Positions 61,050 to 64,000 of a stretch of 64,000 bases of DNA are shown here, one piece after another. The translations under genes and the position numbers were made by a program. Source of the stretch: Marinagarivorans cellulosilyticus. GTDB lineage: Bacteria > Pseudomonadota > Gammaproteobacteria > Pseudomonadales > Cellvibrionaceae. Numbering within the stretch: the stretch's first letter is position 1; each line of letters begins with the position of its first letter. The notes under the pieces were generated by a model. It saw only the letters and a list, made by a program, of their open reading frames with translations. It searched no databases and was not told the DNA's origin. The stretch is taken from NCBI RefSeq assembly GCF_021655555.1, contig NZ_AP023086.1, forward strand, positions 186,001 through 250,000, given 5' to 3'.

Positions 61050-63392
61050 ATGCTAAGCAATTTTAAGGCGGCGGGGCTTAAGTGGCTTGGGCATTTACTG
61101 CTGCCGGTACTTTTGGCGGCCCTAGCGGCCGCCGCCTACCAAGGCCAGTGGTTAAAGGCGCTGGATGTGCTGTTGTACGATACCGCCCAGAAATTGCGCC
61201 CAGCAACGGCTGCAAATAATAGCGTGATTGTGGCCATTGACGAGCACAGTATTGAACAGCTGGGGCGCTGGCCTTGGCCGCGTAATTTACATGCACAGTT
61301 AATTACCTTATTCGCTGACTACAAGGTCGAGACCATTGTTTTTGATGTGTTATTTGCAGATGCCAGTATTGCCGCGCAAGATTTAGCCCTAGCGCAAGCT
61401 ATGCAGCGCCACGGCGGTGTTGTTTTACCTTTGTCGATAGAGCCGCTAAGTAGCACAGGCCAATTGTTAGAGGTGTTGCCTACCGCGCAACTGTTTGGTG
61501 CCGCTAAAGCGGTGGGCCATGCGCATGTCGATTGCGATTACGACGGCGTGTGTCGTTCGTTTTATGCGCGCGAAGGCTTAGGTGGGCCAGCGTGGCCGCA
61601 TTTGAGTGCCGCTGTATTGCCTGCCAATACGTTATTGCCGGGCGCGCGCGCAGGTCAGCAAGGGCCTTTGTCCCCTTTGTGGATATACCGCGATTATCAC
61701 AATTTTATTCCTTTTAGTCCTCGTGATCGCGTGCCGGTTGTCTCTTATGCCGATGTATTAGCAGGGCATTTACCAGCGCACTATTTTAATGGGAAAACGG
61801 TATTTGTCGGCGCAACTGCCGCTGGCGTACACGACATTCTAACCACCCCGGTGGGTCGCATGCCGGGAGTCGAAATTACCGCCTTAATACACCATCATTT
61901 ATTGGCCGGTACATTGGTGCAGCGCTTACATGGCCCCATTACCTTGGTCGTTATCGCCGCATTTCTAGTGTTAGTGCTCGGTGGTCTATCGCTATTGGCA
62001 CCTAGGCCCTTTTTACTGGCTACCTTAAGCTTGGTAGGGTTGCAGTGTGCGTTCGCCTTTGCTTTATTGGTATGGGGCCATCGTTGGTTGGCCATAGCGC
62101 CAGTTATTATTGCCACCTTATTGTTTTACCCGCTGTGGAGCTGGTTGCGCTTAGAGCTAGCCATGGCCTATTTACAGCGCGCCTTAGCCCTTCGCTTGCA
62201 ACACCCAGCGCAAGCATCGGGCTTATTAAAGAAGGCAACACCTGTTCAACCCTATACGCCTTGGTTAATGGCGAGCGATACCGTTGCCCGAACGGTTAAT
62301 CAATTGGATTCGGTATCAATGGCGCAAGAGGCCGCGCACCAGCTGTTGCAGCAGAGTGTTTCTGGGCTGCAAGAAGGCTGCATTATTTTTGCTGATACAG
62401 GCCGCTGTTATCTCACCAATACATTGGCGCAGACGTGGCTGCCCGAGTGGCACAGTAGCGATGTAAAAGATTTAAATCAGCACCTAAGCTTACCGGCAGA
62501 TTGGCCTGCCAGCATTGCTGATGTTTTCGCGCGCGATGCGGTTATTCGCTGCGAAGCGCAAAGTGCGGCTACAACTTTTTTTGTGCAGGTTAAACGTTGC
62601 CCTATTACGTTGCCTAATCGCTTCGAAGCCATTGTTGCGGGGGTGCTGACGCTCACGGATATTTCTGCCCTTAAAGCTAGCGAGCGCGCACGCGAAGAGA
62701 CACTCAACTTCATATCGCACGATTTGCGGTCGCCGCTGGTGTCTATTTTGTCGTTAATTGCTCACCAACGCGATGCCGGCAGCAATGTTGCGGATATGCC
62801 AGCATTGCTAAGCGACATAGAGCGTTATGCCAACCGCAACCTTGCATACTCCGAAAGCCTTTTACAGCTAAATAGAGCCGAGCAATTTGCCCCAGTGCAG
62901 AAAGCGGCGATGTGCGATTTATTGGCCGTATGTGAAGATGCTTTTGCACAAGTACAGCCTTTTGCAAAAACTCAAAATTGCCCCATGCAGCACAACTATG
63001 TTGGCGAAGAATTTTGGGTGCAGGGTGACTATGAGCTGCTACAGCGGGCGGTGGTTAATTTATTAACCAATGCCATTAAATATGGCGCGTCGCCAAAGGG
63101 GGTAGTTTTACAGTTATGCCGCGATAACCGTGACGCAACCAAGGTGCAGCTAAGCGTACAAGATTTTGGTGCGGGTATGGATGCGGCGCAGCAAGTTCAA
63201 GCTTTTGAGCGCTTCACGCGCAACCCGCTTGCTGGTAGCAGTGGGGCGGGTTTGGGCTTATTTTTTGTAAAAACGGTAATCACTAAGCACGGTGGCGGCA
63301 TAACATTGCAAAGCGCCCCGAACAAGGGCTGTTGCATCGCCTGCACGCTGCCGTTACAAGCGCTAGATTTTCTTACCGAAAACGAAATGTAA
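61050..63392 (+). CDS. CHASE2-domain sensor histidine kinase
   Basis: This 780-residue inner-membrane kinase (ATG at 61050 after AAAAGGA; a TTG at 61041 is less likely) has a first membrane segment (about 10-30). A periplasmic CHASE2 domain (about 38-275) follows with VAIDEHSIEQLGRWPWPRNLHAQL, VFDVLFADAS and GKTVFVGATAAGVHD. Three transmembrane segments come next (about 285-360), then a PAS-like region (about 435-540), and a HisKA domain with H-box NFISHDLRSPLV. The ATPase end has NAIKYGA, DFGAGMD and GSSGAGLGLFFV. It should phosphorylate the response regulator encoded by the first gene of the operon. The sensed signal is unknown. Confidence 0.92.
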   Translation: MLSNFKAAGLKWLGHLLLPVLLAALAAAAYQGQWLKALDVLLYDTAQKLRPATAANNSVIVAIDEHSIEQLGRWPWPRNLHAQLITLFADYKVETIVFDVLFADASIAAQDLALAQAMQRHGGVVLPLSIEPLSSTGQLLEVLPTAQLFGAAKAVGHAHVDCDYDGVCRSFYAREGLGGPAWPHLSAAVLPANTLLPGARAGQQGPLSPLWIYRDYHNFIPFSPRDRVPVVSYADVLAGHLPAHYFNGKTVFVGATAAGVHDILTTPVGRMPGVEITALIHHHLLAGTLVQRLHGPITLVVIAAFLVLVLGGLSLLAPRPFLLATLSLVGLQCAFAFALLVWGHRWLAIAPVIIATLLFYPLWSWLRLELAMAYLQRALALRLQHPAQASGLLKKATPVQPYTPWLMASDTVARTVNQLDSVSMAQEAAHQLLQQSVSGLQEGCIIFADTGRCYLTNTLAQTWLPEWHSSDVKDLNQHLSLPADWPASIADVFARDAVIRCEAQSAATTFFVQVKRCPITLPNRFEAIVAGVLTLTDISALKASERAREETLNFISHDLRSPLVSILSLIAHQRDAGSNVADMPALLSDIERYANRNLAYSESLLQLNRAEQFAPVQKAAMCDLLAVCEDAFAQVQPFAKTQNCPMQHNYVGEEFWVQGDYELLQRAVVNLLTNAIKYGASPKGVVLQLCRDNRDATKVQLSVQDFGAGMDAAQQVQAFERFTRNPLAGSSGAGLGLFFVKTVITKHGGGITLQSAPNKGCCIACTLPLQALDFLTENEM

Positions 63393-63484
63393 AACCAGAT
63401 TTTACAGGGTTTTACACACTTTTTTTGGGCCTTTCCCCATAATGGCGTCACCGATTACGGACGCCCCATTGATGGAGACAGACC

Positions 63485-64000
63485 ATGAGCAACCTAATTT
63501 CTAGCCCGCAAGCCCTTAGCAAACGCAAAATTGTTGCTGCAATAGCGTTGGCCGCCTTGTGTTCCAATCAGGCAGTCAGCCAAAACGTGCACGACAACAG
63601 CGGTTTTACCATTACGCCTTCAGTGGGCTACCACACCCACAACGCCAGTAAGCAAGGCTTGGACGATAGCAGCACAGTAAGCCTAGGCGCCGGCTACCAA
63701 TTTGCTAGCCCGTGGGCCACCGAGCTAACTTACCTTGTAAGCAAGCCAGATATTGCCAATGGTGTTGGTGAAGTAGACGAAGAGCACCTGCGTTTAGACG
63801 CCCTTTACCACTTAGATCAAACCGAAAAAGCACAGCCTTATGCGGTATTTGGCGCGGGCATTAGCGAGTTTGCCAGCGAAGGCGTAAAAGTAGATGACAC
63901 CCTCGTAAATGCGGGTATGGGTGTTAAGTATGCGTTCAACGACATTGTTGCATTGCGTTCGGATATTCGCTTAATTCACCACCTCGATGCCCATGCAACG
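63485..64000 (+). CDS. OmpA-type outer-membrane beta-barrel protein, partial
   Basis: The gene starts at the ATG at 63485 and runs off the window after 172 codons. A signal peptide (IVAAIALAALCSNQAVSQ) is followed by beta-barrel strands typical of the OmpA N-terminal domain: FTITPSVGYHTH, TVSLGAGYQFASPWATELTYL, LRLDALYHL, YAVFGAGISEF and NAGMGVKYAFND. A C-terminal peptidoglycan-binding OmpA domain would be expected beyond the window. It lies 92 bp after the kinase gene in the same direction. Confidence 0.88.
   Translation, partial: MSNLISSPQALSKRKIVAAIALAALCSNQAVSQNVHDNSGFTITPSVGYHTHNASKQGLDDSSTVSLGAGYQFASPWATELTYLVSKPDIANGVGEVDEEHLRLDALYHLDQTEKAQPYAVFGAGISEFASEGVKVDDTLVNAGMGVKYAFNDIVALRSDIRLIHHLDAHAT

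Overview
The window is about 64 kb of a Gram-negative gammaproteobacterium specialised in plant and algal polysaccharides. It is most like the Cellvibrionaceae (Cellvibrio, Saccharophagus, Teredinibacter, Simiduia and relatives). The evidence is the large number of secreted lipoproteins in which a lipobox is followed by poly-serine linkers, CBM35 or ricin-type modules and a catalytic domain, together with a TonB-dependent receptor, several diguanylate cyclases and LacI/AraC control. No rRNA, tRNA, CRISPR array, prophage or transposase gene was seen.

Layout. Positions 13-6135: a PL1 pectate lyase, a membrane diguanylate cyclase with a periplasmic sensor, two small envelope proteins and a CE1/PHB-depolymerase-like esterase. 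6436-8805: a histidine kinase/response regulator operon split by a miniature transposable element. 8851-11067: a CBM32-PL7 alginate-lyase-type lipoprotein. 11591-25887: a LacI regulator, a TonB-dependent receptor, a PL11 rhamnogalacturonan lyase, a CARDB-like secreted protein, two CE12 acetylesterases (one with two catalytic domains) and a CBM35-ricin-beta-helix protein. Three LacI-type operators lie in front of the receptor and the PL11 gene. 26210-27385: a membrane-bound AraC regulator whose periplasmic domain resembles that of the first diguanylate cyclase. 27735-33072: a haem-motif DUF1592-type lipoprotein, a Tat-type DUF1552 protein and a zinc-ribbon N2227-type methyltransferase. 33276-46885: more secreted proteins, namely a beta-helix protein, a tandem CBM35 protein, CE12, GH30, ricin-GH43, CotH and an HExxH protein of possible Svx/AvrXca type. 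47301-53600: a GH5 mannanase pseudogene, a CxxCH lipoprotein and a beta-propeller diguanylate cyclase. 53604-63392: an FHA/Ser-Thr kinase operon, a GT1 glycosyltransferase, and a response regulator, LysM-FecR and CHASE2-kinase operon followed by a partial OmpA-type barrel gene.

How the genes work together (inference from families). PL1 and PL11 cut the homogalacturonan and rhamnogalacturonan-I backbones. The CE12 proteins and the CE1-like esterase remove ester groups. GH43 and GH30 trim arabinan and galactan side chains. CBM35 and ricin modules hold these lipoproteins on the wall polymer, and the TonB-dependent receptor imports oligomers. Regulation runs through the LacI operators and apparently through one periplasmic sensor fold used by both an AraC protein and a diguanylate cyclase.

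The clearest structure not explained by genes is a set of miniature inverted-repeat elements. Family A has seven copies or remnants, with 4-bp target duplications at the intact copies and imperfect ones at two others. Family B has two copies with 4-bp duplications. Family C has one copy nested inside a family-B copy, plus a solo end. Family-A copies touch gene boundaries: one supplies the stop codon of a histidine kinase, and another lies 2 bp upstream of an alginate lyase start codon.
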